A stretch of DNA of 64,000 nucleotides from the NCBI RefSeq assembly GCF_013394795.1, contig NZ_JABXYU010000001.1:496001-560000 (forward strand), read 5' to 3'. A program made the position numbers and the translations under genes. Below the pieces are notes generated by a model. The model did no database searches. It was not told the DNA's origin and was given only the letters and a program-made list of their open reading frames with translations. Origin of the DNA: Leptotrichia sp. oral taxon 223. Lineage in GTDB: Bacteria > Fusobacteriota > Fusobacteriia > Fusobacteriales > Leptotrichiaceae. The stretch's first letter is position 1, and each line of letters begins with the position of its first letter. Of the stretch, positions 1 to 8,653 are shown piece after piece.

Positions 1-660
1 TTTTAATTTCCTACCATCTATTAGGAATGATGCTCCATTATTAGTTACACAAGTACAAAGATTATCTATACCTAAATCTATTCCTAGTCCATTTTCTTTA
101 TTTAATTTCCTTTGAACTTCTTCTACTTCATAAGTATATTGAATTTCAAAGTACCTAGAATGTTGTTTGGGTATTATTCTAATTTCTTTTATTTTCTTGC
201 CTTTTAATATTGGTGGTAGTTTAATTTTAACTTCCTGATGAGTTTTCTTAAACAAATTTGAATAAGGAACTATCAGCATATCATCTTTTAATCTAACAAA
301 ACCTATAACAAGAGTTGTAAAACCATCCTTAGCAAGATATTTAGGTAATTTTATTTTTTTATTATCGTATTGACCATTCTTAGCAAGTTTTAAAAGTCCA
401 AAAAATGATTTGAAACTTTCGTCTACTTCTTTTAGAATTTGTTGAGCCATATTAGAATTTAACTTCTTATAGTTCTCACTATTTTTAAGTATTTTATAGT
501 TTTCATTATAACTTAAATACTTTTTATTTTTAAAATAGTATTGTCTAATATTATATATAGCTTCATTAGTTAAGTTCTTGGCTATATGAGATAAACATTT
601 TAAATTTCTAAACTCTTTTTTACTAAGATGTTTTACCTGTTGTTTTAATGTTAAATACAT
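1..660 (-). CDS. tnpB: TnpB (IS200/IS605 OrfB), N-terminal part, cut by window edge
   Basis: An open frame of 220 codons starts at ATG 658-660 behind a strong AAGGAGGTGAT ribosome binding site and reaches base 1 without a stop. The end of the visible part contains GIDLGIDNLCT, the first RuvC-like catalytic motif (DLG) of TnpB proteins; upstream is the lysine-rich N-terminal region usual for the family. TnpB is an RNA-guided DNA nuclease, ancestral to Cas12, that cuts at the donor or target site using a guide RNA from the element's right end. The RuvC II/III motifs, zinc finger and guide RNA are beyond the window. It lies directly downstream of the group I intron on the same strand. No tnpA is visible. 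Confidence 0.85.
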   Translation of the reverse strand, partial: MYLTLKQQVKHLSKKEFRNLKCLSHIAKNLTNEAIYNIRQYYFKNKKYLSYNENYKILKNSENYKKLNSNMAQQILKEVDESFKSFFGLLKLAKNGQYDNKKIKLPKYLAKDGFTTLVIGFVRLKDDMLIVPYSNLFKKTHQEVKIKLPPILKGKKIKEIRIIPKQHSRYFEIQYTYEVEEVQRKLNKENGLGIDLGIDNLCTCVTNNGASFLIDGRKLK

Positions 661-780
661 ATACAATCACCTCCTTTTCATCAGAGATATTATACCATGT
701 ATTCTACATTTTATCTGTCAAAAAAGTAATATTTTTTATTTATTTTTAAATATTTTTAAAGTTTTTAAAACCCCACAACA

Positions 781-1277
781 GTGGGAAGCGTCGTTCACAT
801 AAGTGCGCTACTACTTATGCAGTTCTCATGGCATATACTCCTTAATAAATTAAGGAGATTATCCTTGAACTTCTTGTTATCTCTAACAAGCACAGACTAT
901 ATCTTATCCATATCCTATTTCAAGGACTTAGGCGAAACCACTTCCAATACCAATCGCTTGTATTGTACTCCCCTCACGAGGGATAGTCGTTGAACTTTCC
1001 TTTTCAGGCTTAGCTGCTGATTGTCTATTATCATAATGTTTAGGATTTAACCGTGCACCATCTAGTATATTTTTTCTGCTTTCGCTACCTTCACATTTGC
1101 CTCTTATGAGTAAGATTGCTATGTTGTGGTTATACCAGCTTTAAGAGTTCCCAGCAATTCAGTTTCTTTGTTGCACGGTTTTGCTCCGTGTCTACATACA
1201 AGTTTCCCTATATGCTTACTAAAATTCTCACACAATTCATCTCGTTCCTTGCGGTGCGAGTGTTCTTGCATTATTTA
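781..1277 (-). ncRNA. Group I intron ribozyme of the IStron
   Basis: On the minus strand the conserved group I core strings occur in order: a Q/P4-like AATCAGCAGCTAAGCC at about 1007-1022, an R/P7-like GTTCAACGACTA at 983-994, and an S/P7' AAGATATAGTCT at 894-905. CGACTA of R can pair with TAGTC of S as P7. ACACGG...CCGTG near 1165-1195 could form P2, and CCCTCGTGAGGG near 971-985 is a stable hairpin. The block is less AT-rich than its surroundings and codes for nothing convincing. The ribozyme would splice the IStron out of the host transcript. The ends are approximate, and the 3' splice site lies beyond tnpB, outside the window. Confidence 0.75.
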
Positions 1278-2013
1278 ATAAAAGAGCAAGCCTAATTTGT
1301 GTTAAAAGTTCTTCTGAAAGACTGTCGTATTCACTTTCAAGTCCTTTTTCGTGTGCATAATAAGGAGGGCTGTCGTTCCAGGAACCCATTCCACCAAAAA
1401 CGTCAGAAATATCTGAGGCATAAAAAAGGAGTTTATTAATTTTGGGTAATTCAGAAAAATATATTCCATAAAAAGTTTTTTGTATATTTTCAATCTCTTC
1501 GCCATTTAAAATACTAATAGCTTTTCTAAAAATATTTCCAAAATTTTGAAAATCAATTTTATCAGCTAAAATTGCTATTCTATTCAATACATCTTTAAAA
1601 TCTTCTGTATTATCATAAAATTTAGGTTTTGCTTTTAGAGGGGGTTCCCATTCATGTTCTGTGTAAATAATGTGCCATTCATTATTGGAGTCTTCCCATT
1701 TTGGAGTAAAATAAGTAACTAATTTATTGTCAAAAAAGCAGACTATACTAGCTTGACTTATATTAGTAAAATTAAGAAAATCACTGTCTTTTATAGATAG
1801 AGGAATTAAGAACTTAATATTTTGTAATCCTCTATCAATACAATAATTAAACCATTTCTCAACACTTTTAGCCTTATATTTTTTATTATTAAAAAATACA
1901 AATTCAACTTTTTTTTCATAATATATGGGCTTATATCTAATCCTATTTCTTTTTTTCAAAGCACTTTTAGTGGCCAATACAATATTACATACTTGTGCTA
2001 TTTCTATATTCAT
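1237..2013 (-). pseudogene. Hypothetical protein gene interrupted by the IStron (5' exon)
   Basis: The frame starts at ATG 2011-2013, seven bases after GGAGG; a second ATG 15 bases upstream contains that GGAGG and is unlikely. The product reads as a soluble protein of about 245 residues. Near its end it has the distinctive stretch FGGMGSWNDSPPYY followed by a predicted helix, which then runs into non-protein-like residues (ARTLAPQGTR) where the IStron begins near 1277. The ancestral C-terminus should continue on the far side of the element, left of base 1. No function is assigned. If the intron splices, the full protein could still be made, so 'interrupted' is a DNA-level description. Confidence 0.65.
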
Positions 2014-2067
2014 AAAAATAACCTCCATTTGAATATTTTGTACATAATTCTGAACACTTCAACAGTT

Positions 2068-2364
2068 TTATCTCATTATATGCTCATCTAACTGAATAAA
2101 GCAAACAATTTTTCTCTTTTTCAGTTCCTCTACACTTGGTAATATATCATTTTCCTCGTCATCTTCCAGTCCCACCTGAGCAATTAAATGGTCGGAAAAT
2201 TCATCTTCATAAATATCACAGGTAATAAACGGAACACCTTTAATACACAGAGCATCCTGCACATCTACATAATAGATTGTATTTCTAAATACATCAAGGG
2301 TTGATTCATTAATAATAATTTTAACTTTTCCAACATAAAAAATTTCCTTTTTCTTTCTAAACAT
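2068..2364 (-). CDS. Small hypothetical protein (98 aa)
   Basis: The 98-residue product begins MFRKKKEIFYVGKV and has no membrane segment or signal peptide. It is acidic in the second half (LEDDEEND). AGAGAGGG precedes the ATG by a few bases, an acceptable ribosome binding site. It sits just upstream of, and in the same direction as, the IStron-interrupted gene, about 55 bases apart, so the two may be co-transcribed. I do not recognise the family. Its small size next to another unknown soluble gene would fit an immunity-type pair, but nothing in the sequence proves that. Confidence 0.6.
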   Translation of the reverse strand: MFRKKKEIFYVGKVKIIINESTLDVFRNTIYYVDVQDALCIKGVPFITCDIYEDEFSDHLIAQVGLEDDEENDILPSVEELKKRKIVCFIQLDEHIMR

Positions 2365-2534
2365 TTCATTTCCCTCTCTATAAATATTTTTTATTGATAG
2401 AACTTAGCAAAATCCAAGATTTCATCAAATATTTCATTTATTTTACCACAATTTTAAAAAAAATTAAATATATTTAAGCAAAGAAAAAAATTATAAATAG
2501 TATAAATAAATTGAATAAAATTTTTAAAAACATA

Positions 2535-2543
2535 TGCTATAAT
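2535..2543 (+). promoter_or_regulatory. Extended -10 promoter for the esterase gene
   Basis: TGC followed by TATAAT is an extended -10 element about 55 bases before the esterase start. A TTGAAT at 2511-2516 is slightly too far for a standard -35, so activity probably rests on the extended -10. Confidence 0.5.
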
Positions 2544-2599
2544 TAATTATATTAATCAAAATTTATTTAAAATAAATTCAATATTAAAAAGGAGCTGCT

Positions 2600-3298
2600 A
2601 TGAAAAAATTAAATTTAAAAATAGAAGGCAAAGAATGTATTTTGTATATGAAGGAAAATGAAAATACGGAATATGTTTTGATACAGCCTGTCGACGAACA
2701 TGATATTGACGCTCTTGATAACGAAGTAAGATATATTTCTGAAAATATAAGTAAAAATTTTAGCCTTGCCGCATTTAAAATAGACGACTGGAACAGCGAA
2801 CTAACTCCATGGGAAATGCCTCTTCTTCGTGGAAAAGGCAATTTTGGAAATGAAGCTGGTAAAACATTAGAGTTTATAAAGGAAAAATTGATTCCAAGTT
2901 TGGCAGAATTTATAAATATTCAAGAAAAGAATGTGAAATATATTTTAGGTGGATATTCTCTTGCTGGATTATTTTCGCTTTGGAGCGGTTATCAGGAAGA
3001 TATTTTTGCTGGAATAGCTGGAGTTTCACCATCAGTTTGGTATAAAGATTGGATGAAGTTTGTGAAAAACAATGAGATTTTGGCAAAAAATGTTTATTTG
3101 AGTCTTGGGGATTTGGAAGAAAAGACTAAACATCAGATTTTATCAAAAATAGGAGACAATATAAGAGAATATATTGAAATTTTAGAAATTTCTGAAAATG
3201 TTAAAAACTGTATTTTAGACTGGAATGAAGGAAATCATTTTAGAGATTCTGATATACGAATGGGAAAAGGATTTGTATGGCTTTTAGAAAATTGCTGA
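2600..3298 (+). CDS. Putative alpha/beta-hydrolase esterase
   Basis: The 232-residue protein contains GGYSLAG with Ser120 as the expected nucleophile of a GxSxxG elbow, an Asp in SLGDLEE around residue 170, and a late His in EGNHF around residue 214. That order (Ser, Asp, His) fits the alpha/beta-hydrolase fold, and the overall look is of the esterase D/enterochelin-esterase-like group. There is no signal peptide, so it is probably cytoplasmic. AAGGAG precedes the ATG. The substrate is unknown. The gene stands alone on the plus strand; a GC-richer non-coding block and then the tannase-family gene follow it. Confidence 0.75.
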   Translation: MKKLNLKIEGKECILYMKENENTEYVLIQPVDEHDIDALDNEVRYISENISKNFSLAAFKIDDWNSELTPWEMPLLRGKGNFGNEAGKTLEFIKEKLIPSLAEFINIQEKNVKYILGGYSLAGLFSLWSGYQEDIFAGIAGVSPSVWYKDWMKFVKNNEILAKNVYLSLGDLEEKTKHQILSKIGDNIREYIEILEISENVKNCILDWNEGNHFRDSDIRMGKGFVWLLENC

Positions 3299-3689
3299 TT
3301 TTATTAACTTGCTCCCCTAAGGGTAGAGGTGAAATTCGATACTTTTCGACTATCTAGTCAATCTCTAAATAATATACATGATAACTAGAAATCTAATAAA
3401 TTCATCGCTATTCACGGCTCTAAACTTCCTTTTTATTAAAGTATGAGTTATTAGAACTCATTAAAATTATTATAACAAAAAAAATGAAAAACTCCGGTTC
3501 AATTTGCCAATATTTTTTTACTTTAATACAAAGTTTTCCCCCTTAGGGTTTTTAACTACTTAATTACATTATATTTTCCAAAAAAGTCAATTAGTCAAAA
3601 TTTTTTTTTAATTTATAAATTTAAACTCTATATTTTTTATGGTATACTAGTAATAGTAAAGTAATAGTTTATTTTTAGGAGGAAGTATA
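3299..3689. other. Non-coding block with inverted repeat; possible element relic
   Basis: This 390-base stretch holds no convincing gene. About 3308-3440 is clearly less AT-rich than its flanks. The string CCCTAAGGG at 3315-3323 recurs inverted as CCCTTAGGG at 3540-3548, enclosing about 215 bases. Read on the minus strand, the GC-richer part resembles the structured 3' end of IS605-type elements, where the TnpB guide RNA lies, but no transposase remains. The right part carries the tannase promoter. Function is unproven. Confidence 0.3.
3640..3648 (+). promoter_or_regulatory. Extended -10 promoter of the tannase-family gene
   Basis: TGG followed by TATACT forms an extended -10 about 42 bases before the start codon. 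No good -35 is seen. The leader then carries AGGAGG seven bases before ATG. Confidence 0.55.
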
Positions 3690-5336
3690 ATGAAAAAGTT
3701 TAAATTAATAATGATTTCATCACTTTTAATGGCAGCAGGAATTACATCTTTTGCAGCAAAAACAAATAATAAAAAACTTGAAAAAAAATCAGTTGTATTT
3801 ACTGGAGCAACAAAGGAAAAATGTATGAGTTTAAAAAACAGTAAAATTTATCAGACTGAGATTACAAGTACAGAATGGAAAGAGGAAGGACCTTTGGAAG
3901 AAGATGCTAATGCTAGATTTAGTGGTTCTAGTACGGCCAAGGCTTCGGCACCTGCACACTGTGTTGTAAAAGGGAAAATTGAAAATAGAAAAGGTGCAGA
4001 TGGGAAAGATTATTCGATTGGATTTGAGTTGAGATTACCTGCAAAATGGAATAATAAGTTTTTATTTCAAGGTGGTGGAGGATTAGATGGTTCCGTTTCA
4101 CCAGCAACTGGGACAGCCTGTCCGTCAGGATCAACCGCAGAACCAGCTCTGACTCGTGGATATGCCGTTGTAAGTACTGACAGTGGACATTCTGGAAGTA
4201 ATACAAGTTTTGCAAAAGATCAACAAGCTATCTTAAATTATGCTTTCCAATCTACTGGAAAAGTTACGAATGTTGCAAAACAATTAATCAACGAAATGTA
4301 TAATTTGATGCCAAAACACAGTTATTTTATGGGATGTTCAAATGGAGGTCGTGAGGCAATGCAAGCTGCTATGTATTATCCAAATGAGTTTGATGGAATT
4401 ATTGCGGGAAATCCTGGATTTAGATTGTCGAAAGCTGCAATTGGTGAAACATGGGATAACAACCAATTTTTAAAATATGCACCGACTGATAAAAATGATA
4501 ACAAAATAGTTGCAGACGCTTTGACGCAAGAGGATTTAGATGCTGTTGCTCAAGGTGTACTTGATAGATGTGATGCTAAAGATGGTTTGAAAGATGGAAT
4601 TGTAAACAATTGGGAAAAATGTGACTTTAAACCTGAAATGGTTGAGAAAAAAATTGGAAAGAAAAAAGTAGCATTATTAAATGCAATATTCAACGGTGCG
4701 AAAAATAGTAAAGGCGAAAATGTTTACGCATCTTGGCCTTATGATGCAGGAATAAATACAATGGGTTGGCGTATGTGGAAACATGGAACTTCAAAAACAG
4801 GAACACCAAATTCAATAAATTTCATGATGGGAACAGCTAGTTTGAGTGATTATTATATAAAACCTGCAAGACCAGGAATGAAACCAACAGAATTTGATTT
4901 TGACAAAGATGTTGCCAAAACAAATGAAATTGGTGGATTAAATGATGCTGATAAAACTGATTTGTCAACATTTAAAGCTCGTGGTGGGAAAATAATTATT
5001 TATGAAGGTGTATCTGATCCAGTATTTTCAGCTCATGACATTAGGGACTGGTATAAAAAATTAGTGGAAAATATGGGAAATGTTGACAGTTTCACACGTT
5101 TATTCATGGTTCCTGGAATGAATCACTGCGGTGGAGGCCCTGCAATGGAAAACTTTGACGCATTGACAGCACTTGAAAAATGGACAGAAGACGGTATTGC
5201 CCCAGATTATATCATTGGAAAAGCTGGAAAAGAATATCCAGACCCAAATAAAGAACAACCACTTTGCCCTTATCCGAAAGTAGCGACTTATGTTGGTGGG
5301 GACAAGAATAAGGCTAGTAGTTTTGAGTGTAAATAA
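3690..5336 (+). CDS. Secreted tannase/feruloyl esterase family protein
   Basis: The 548-residue protein belongs to the tannase/feruloyl esterase family, which hydrolyses esters of plant phenolic acids. The family's CS-D-HC signature is visible: Cys216-Ser217 in GCSNGG, Asp443 in GVSDP, and His479-Cys480 in MNHCGGG, so nucleophile, acid, base and the disulfide that links them are present. Residues 1-23 form a signal peptide (lysines, hydrophobic core, SFA before the cut), so it is exported. Length fits the family. An extended -10 and AGGAGG precede it. Substrate could be tannin, feruloyl or another aromatic ester; the sequence does not decide. Confidence 0.9.
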   Translation: MKKFKLIMISSLLMAAGITSFAAKTNNKKLEKKSVVFTGATKEKCMSLKNSKIYQTEITSTEWKEEGPLEEDANARFSGSSTAKASAPAHCVVKGKIENRKGADGKDYSIGFELRLPAKWNNKFLFQGGGGLDGSVSPATGTACPSGSTAEPALTRGYAVVSTDSGHSGSNTSFAKDQQAILNYAFQSTGKVTNVAKQLINEMYNLMPKHSYFMGCSNGGREAMQAAMYYPNEFDGIIAGNPGFRLSKAAIGETWDNNQFLKYAPTDKNDNKIVADALTQEDLDAVAQGVLDRCDAKDGLKDGIVNNWEKCDFKPEMVEKKIGKKKVALLNAIFNGAKNSKGENVYASWPYDAGINTMGWRMWKHGTSKTGTPNSINFMMGTASLSDYYIKPARPGMKPTEFDFDKDVAKTNEIGGLNDADKTDLSTFKARGGKIIIYEGVSDPVFSAHDIRDWYKKLVENMGNVDSFTRLFMVPGMNHCGGGPAMENFDALTALEKWTEDGIAPDYIIGKAGKEYPDPNKEQPLCPYPKVATYVGGDKNKASSFECK

Positions 5337-5365
5337 AACTAAACTTTTAAAAATGAGGTGTATAA

Positions 5366-6268
5366 ATGAGTAAAATAAAATATTCATCACAATGGCAAGT
5401 TGAAAAATTAGAACATGAATATTTCAAAGAGATGAAAGAAGACTATCAACAACAGTTAGCATTGTCTCAAGAAAATCAATTTAATGATTATCAATATGAC
5501 TACTATTCAGCAAAAGATGAAAATTATTATGATAAACTAAAAGAAATCCAAAGAAAAATTGCTAAAATTAATCATGATAATTATAAAGAATTTGATAATT
5601 TTTTTAAAAGTGAAGATATATTTTTGGAATATTGGGAAAATATTAAAAAGAATTATAGGATTATTTATGAAATAGAAAAAGAATTGATTGAAATGGAAGA
5701 AAAAATACATCCAACATGTGATAGACCACCTATAATAGATGATAATAAAGGGGAATTTCAAAAGTTTATAGATAATTTAAAAAAAGAAATTAATGAAAAA
5801 TTATTACTAATTTGGGAATATGAAAAACCATTATTTCGATATCGATTTGATATTTTACTAACAGATTTTGAAAGAAAAGAAAAAGAAATAAAAACACTAA
5901 TAGAAACTCATGAAAAAACAATAAATAAACAACTAAAAGAAACAAAAGATATAGAAGAAAAATACAGAGGGTTAATTAATGAACAAAAAAAATATGATCA
6001 AAAAATATTAGAAATGATGGGAATATTTTTAAGTATATTTTCAGTAATAGGACTAGGTGTTTCTAGTTTATTACAATTAGAAAGTAATTATTTTTCTACA
6101 TGGAGTATGATTTGTGGAACAATTTTAATAACTATTTCAGGATTATTCTATTTAATAAATTTTAATGAGGAATATGAAAAGAAAATTTTAAAAAGAATAT
6201 TACCAGGTGTAGTTGGGCTAATACTAATAATTATTGGTATTGTGTGCAGAAAATTTCTGGAAATTTAA
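5366..6268 (+). CDS. Coiled-coil membrane protein of unknown function
   Basis: The 300-residue product is highly charged and helical for its first 215 or so residues, rich in Lys/Glu with likely coiled coils, then has about three hydrophobic segments at the C-terminus (around MGIFLSIFSVIG, MICGTILITISG and VVGLILIIIGIV). It is therefore probably a C-terminally anchored inner membrane protein with a long cytoplasmic helical domain. GAGGTG precedes the ATG. It follows the tannase gene by 29 bases and may share its transcript. A bidirectional terminator separates it from the convergent DKNYY gene. I do not recognise a family. Confidence 0.7.
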   Translation: MSKIKYSSQWQVEKLEHEYFKEMKEDYQQQLALSQENQFNDYQYDYYSAKDENYYDKLKEIQRKIAKINHDNYKEFDNFFKSEDIFLEYWENIKKNYRIIYEIEKELIEMEEKIHPTCDRPPIIDDNKGEFQKFIDNLKKEINEKLLLIWEYEKPLFRYRFDILLTDFERKEKEIKTLIETHEKTINKQLKETKDIEEKYRGLINEQKKYDQKILEMMGIFLSIFSVIGLGVSSLLQLESNYFSTWSMICGTILITISGLFYLINFNEEYEKKILKRILPGVVGLILIIIGIVCRKFLEI

Positions 6269-6273
6269 ATTTA

Positions 6274-6322
6274 ATAAAAATGATGTAGAGAAAATTAATT
6301 CAAAACATCATTTTTATTTTTT
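6274..6322. terminator. Bidirectional intrinsic terminator
   Basis: A perfect 13-bp stem, ATAAAAATGATGT at 6274-6286 and ACATCATTTTTAT at 6305-6317, has an A-run on its left and a T-run on its right. It lies between convergent genes and can serve both. Confidence 0.8.
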
Positions 6323-6326
6323 CAAA

Positions 6327-8156
6327 TTATTTGTTTTTTATTTTATATACTTTCTTTTTATCTCTTATCTTATATCCGTCATCATTTTTATTATAGTGTT
6401 TATTAAGTGTTTTTACATCTGCTTCCTTAAAAATTTTACCTTTGTAATAAGCATTATTCTTATCTTTTGTATAATCTTCATCAAGAATTTGAAAAGTATC
6501 AATATCGACATTTTTACTTTCTAATAGGACAAATTTTGTATTATCATTTTCATCTTCAGTAAAATAGTACAAATCTTTATTTTGTTTTACTAAAGAATAG
6601 TCTATTACTTCAAAATTTTTTGGCTTAAAATTTTCTATTTTTTTATTTTTATAATAAATATTATTTTTATCCTTGAAAAAATCATTTTTCAAAACTTCAA
6701 GACTATTTACATCTACGCCACTTACTTTATGTGTTCCATAATAAACTCCTGTTTTATCTTTCCCAATGGAATATCCTTCAGGCTCAAAAGTTTTTACATC
6801 TGCATCTTCTATTTTTTTAAAATTATAATAGACATTATTTTTATCTTTTGAATATTCAGAATAATTTTCAATAGGTTGTAAAGTTTTCAAATCAATTTCT
6901 GGAGAAATTTCAACTTTTTCAACAACAACGTCATTGCCCTTTTGATAAAAGTGATGTATTCCATTTTTATCTTTCACATGTGTATAATTTACAAATGGTT
7001 CAAAAGTTTTTGAATCAATTCCCTTCATCAACACTCCTTCGTAGTAAACTCCATTTTTATCTTTGTAAAAATTTCCACTCAAATCTTCAAACGTCACGGG
7101 ATCCAAACCTTTTATCCGCTTTCCTCTGTCATAAACGGCATTTTTATCTCTTCCTAACGCATAACCATCTATTACTTCAAAACTTTTTGCATCTGCCCCT
7201 TTAACTCTTTTTACATCACCATCATAATTATCATAGTAAAAAACATTATTTTTATCTCGATAATACTCTTTCGATACTTCTTCAAAAGTATTTAAATCAG
7301 CATTTTGGATTTTTTTCACTTCTTCTCTTCCAAGATAATAAACCCCTTTATCATCTTTGATAATAAGTTTATTTGAGCCAACAATTTCAAAAGTTTTAGG
7401 ATTTACACCTTTTATTTTTTTATTTAAAAAATATAAGTTATTTTTATCTTTCCCGTATATAGAATCTATTTTAAAACTGCCGCTATCTGCACTCTCTAAT
7501 TTTTTTATTTCAATATCGATATTATAGTTATCATTTCCCGCATCCTCTGCATTTTCGACATCAATATCTGAAATTTTCTGTTCACTTTCTTTATAATTAA
7601 TAAAATAAACGTTATTTTTATCTTTTAAGTACAAAAGCATCGTCATGTTTTCTCCGTCCACGACTTCTAGAGTATTCATATCTATTCTAGCAGGTTTTAT
7701 TGACTTTATCGTAATTTCTCCATTTTCATATTTATCAAAAGTATAAATACCATTTTTATTAATTAGTATAGTTGGTACGTAAAACTGGACAATAACTTCA
7801 CTTTTTTCTGGACTAAATCCTTTAATTTTTATAATTTCATTATTTGTAATATAAAAAACATTATCTTTATCTTTTACGATAAAAGGATTTTCAATCTGAA
7901 AAGAATTCACATCTACATTTTCTAACTTTTTATTTTTATAATAAATATTATTTTTATCACTTGCAAAATCATCATTTTCCTCAAAAATTTTAAAAGTCCT
8001 GAAATCTACATTTTTTACAATTTCCTTTCTTTCAGGTTCTATAGCTTCATCAGTAAAATAAATTTTATTTTTTTCTTTAATATAGCCCGCATTTATAATG
8101 TTTCCTGATAAAATAAGCAATGTTAAAATTTTTAACAAATTTTTCCTAATTTTCAT
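6327..8156 (-). CDS. Secreted DKNYY-repeat protein A (609 aa)
   Basis: After a signal peptide of about 23 residues (MKIRKNLLKILTLLILSG...NA) the protein is made of degenerate repeats of some 30-45 residues. Each has a YxKDKNNVYY-like strand followed by GKKIKGAD and xTFEVL. This is the DKNYY family pattern; its biochemical role is not established. The predicted product is exported, beta-rich and probably surface or periplasmic. It is one of four paralogues here (see 14464, 16346, 19699). Its upstream region shares a roughly 70-bp promoter-bearing segment with the AAA-ATPase gene at 12646. It ends at a bidirectional terminator. Confidence 0.85.
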   Translation of the reverse strand: MKIRKNLLKILTLLILSGNIINAGYIKEKNKIYFTDEAIEPERKEIVKNVDFRTFKIFEENDDFASDKNNIYYKNKKLENVDVNSFQIENPFIVKDKDNVFYITNNEIIKIKGFSPEKSEVIVQFYVPTILINKNGIYTFDKYENGEITIKSIKPARIDMNTLEVVDGENMTMLLYLKDKNNVYFINYKESEQKISDIDVENAEDAGNDNYNIDIEIKKLESADSGSFKIDSIYGKDKNNLYFLNKKIKGVNPKTFEIVGSNKLIIKDDKGVYYLGREEVKKIQNADLNTFEEVSKEYYRDKNNVFYYDNYDGDVKRVKGADAKSFEVIDGYALGRDKNAVYDRGKRIKGLDPVTFEDLSGNFYKDKNGVYYEGVLMKGIDSKTFEPFVNYTHVKDKNGIHHFYQKGNDVVVEKVEISPEIDLKTLQPIENYSEYSKDKNNVYYNFKKIEDADVKTFEPEGYSIGKDKTGVYYGTHKVSGVDVNSLEVLKNDFFKDKNNIYYKNKKIENFKPKNFEVIDYSLVKQNKDLYYFTEDENDNTKFVLLESKNVDIDTFQILDEDYTKDKNNAYYKGKIFKEADVKTLNKHYNKNDDGYKIRDKKKVYKIKNK

Positions 8157-8653
8157 ATCGACTCCTTTTTAAATATCTAATTCTTATACTAAAACCTCGT
8201 TTAAAATACAGTAATTGTTATACACATTATCTTTTTTTCTTTTCAATTTCTGTTTTTATTATATCATTTTTTTGAAATTTACTCTATTAAATTTCTATAT
8301 TTCTAATGATTTTTATTGTATAGTAAAACTGCCTCAAAAGCGAACTCAAAAGCTATGACTATTTTACTCAAACCCTAAATTTATATAGTTTTATTTTAAA
8401 TGGATTCGAGTATATATTGTAATAAAATCAAGTTTTTGAAAATAAACTTACTTTTTTAACAAAAAAATGCACCTCTAATCTTGTTTGTATCCAAAATTTT
8501 TGGTGCTATTTAATAACATTATTTTTTAACAGTATATTTTAAATTTATTTAGCTAATTCCACAATTTTTTAGCATATTTCAACGCTTTTTTGCTTATTCC
8601 TTCAAACTATCGTTTCTATAAACGCTAGATATAAAGCTCATCCCATGAATAAA
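8157..8653. other. Gene-free stretch with degenerate repeats
   Basis: No gene is supported in this 500-base stretch. It contains the promoter segment at 8224-8294. The sequence at 8323-8382 (starting GTAAAACTGCC, ending CCCTAAATTT) has a diverged partner at 41802-41850. A GCACC...GGTGC inverted pair lies around 8470-8513. These look like relics of an insertion element, but no transposase coding remains. Confidence 0.35.
8224..8294 (-). repeat. Repeated promoter segment, copy 1
   Basis: About 70 bases are nearly identical to 14404-14474. On the minus strand the segment contains TGATATAAT, an extended -10 (TATAAT at 8258-8263), about 100 bases before the DKNYY protein A start. The same spacing holds for copy 2 and its downstream gene. 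Confidence 0.7.

Larger units (their letters stand above)
1..1277 (-). mobile_element. IStron (group I intron + IS605-type tnpB), left part
   Basis: A group I intron core (about 781-1277) is followed on the same strand by a tnpB gene that runs off the window at base 1. This matches the known IStron architecture (for example CdISt1 of Clostridioides), where a self-splicing intron is fused to an IS605-family element. A possible left-end hairpin lies near 1243-1262 on the minus strand, with CTCGCACC and GGAACGAG arms around GCAA. The element interrupts the reading frame upstream (1237-2013). The outer boundary near 1277 is estimated from where the host protein stops looking conserved; the other end is outside the window. 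Confidence 0.75.

Noticed and set aside
781-993. 70-residue plus-strand open frame
   Set aside because: It lies across the group I intron core in the opposite direction, has no ribosome binding site and codes for an unlikely protein; it is a shadow.
3324-3337. Short match to 16S rRNA (AGAGGTGAAATTCG)
   Set aside because: Only 14 bases match and the flanks do not; too short for an rRNA relic.
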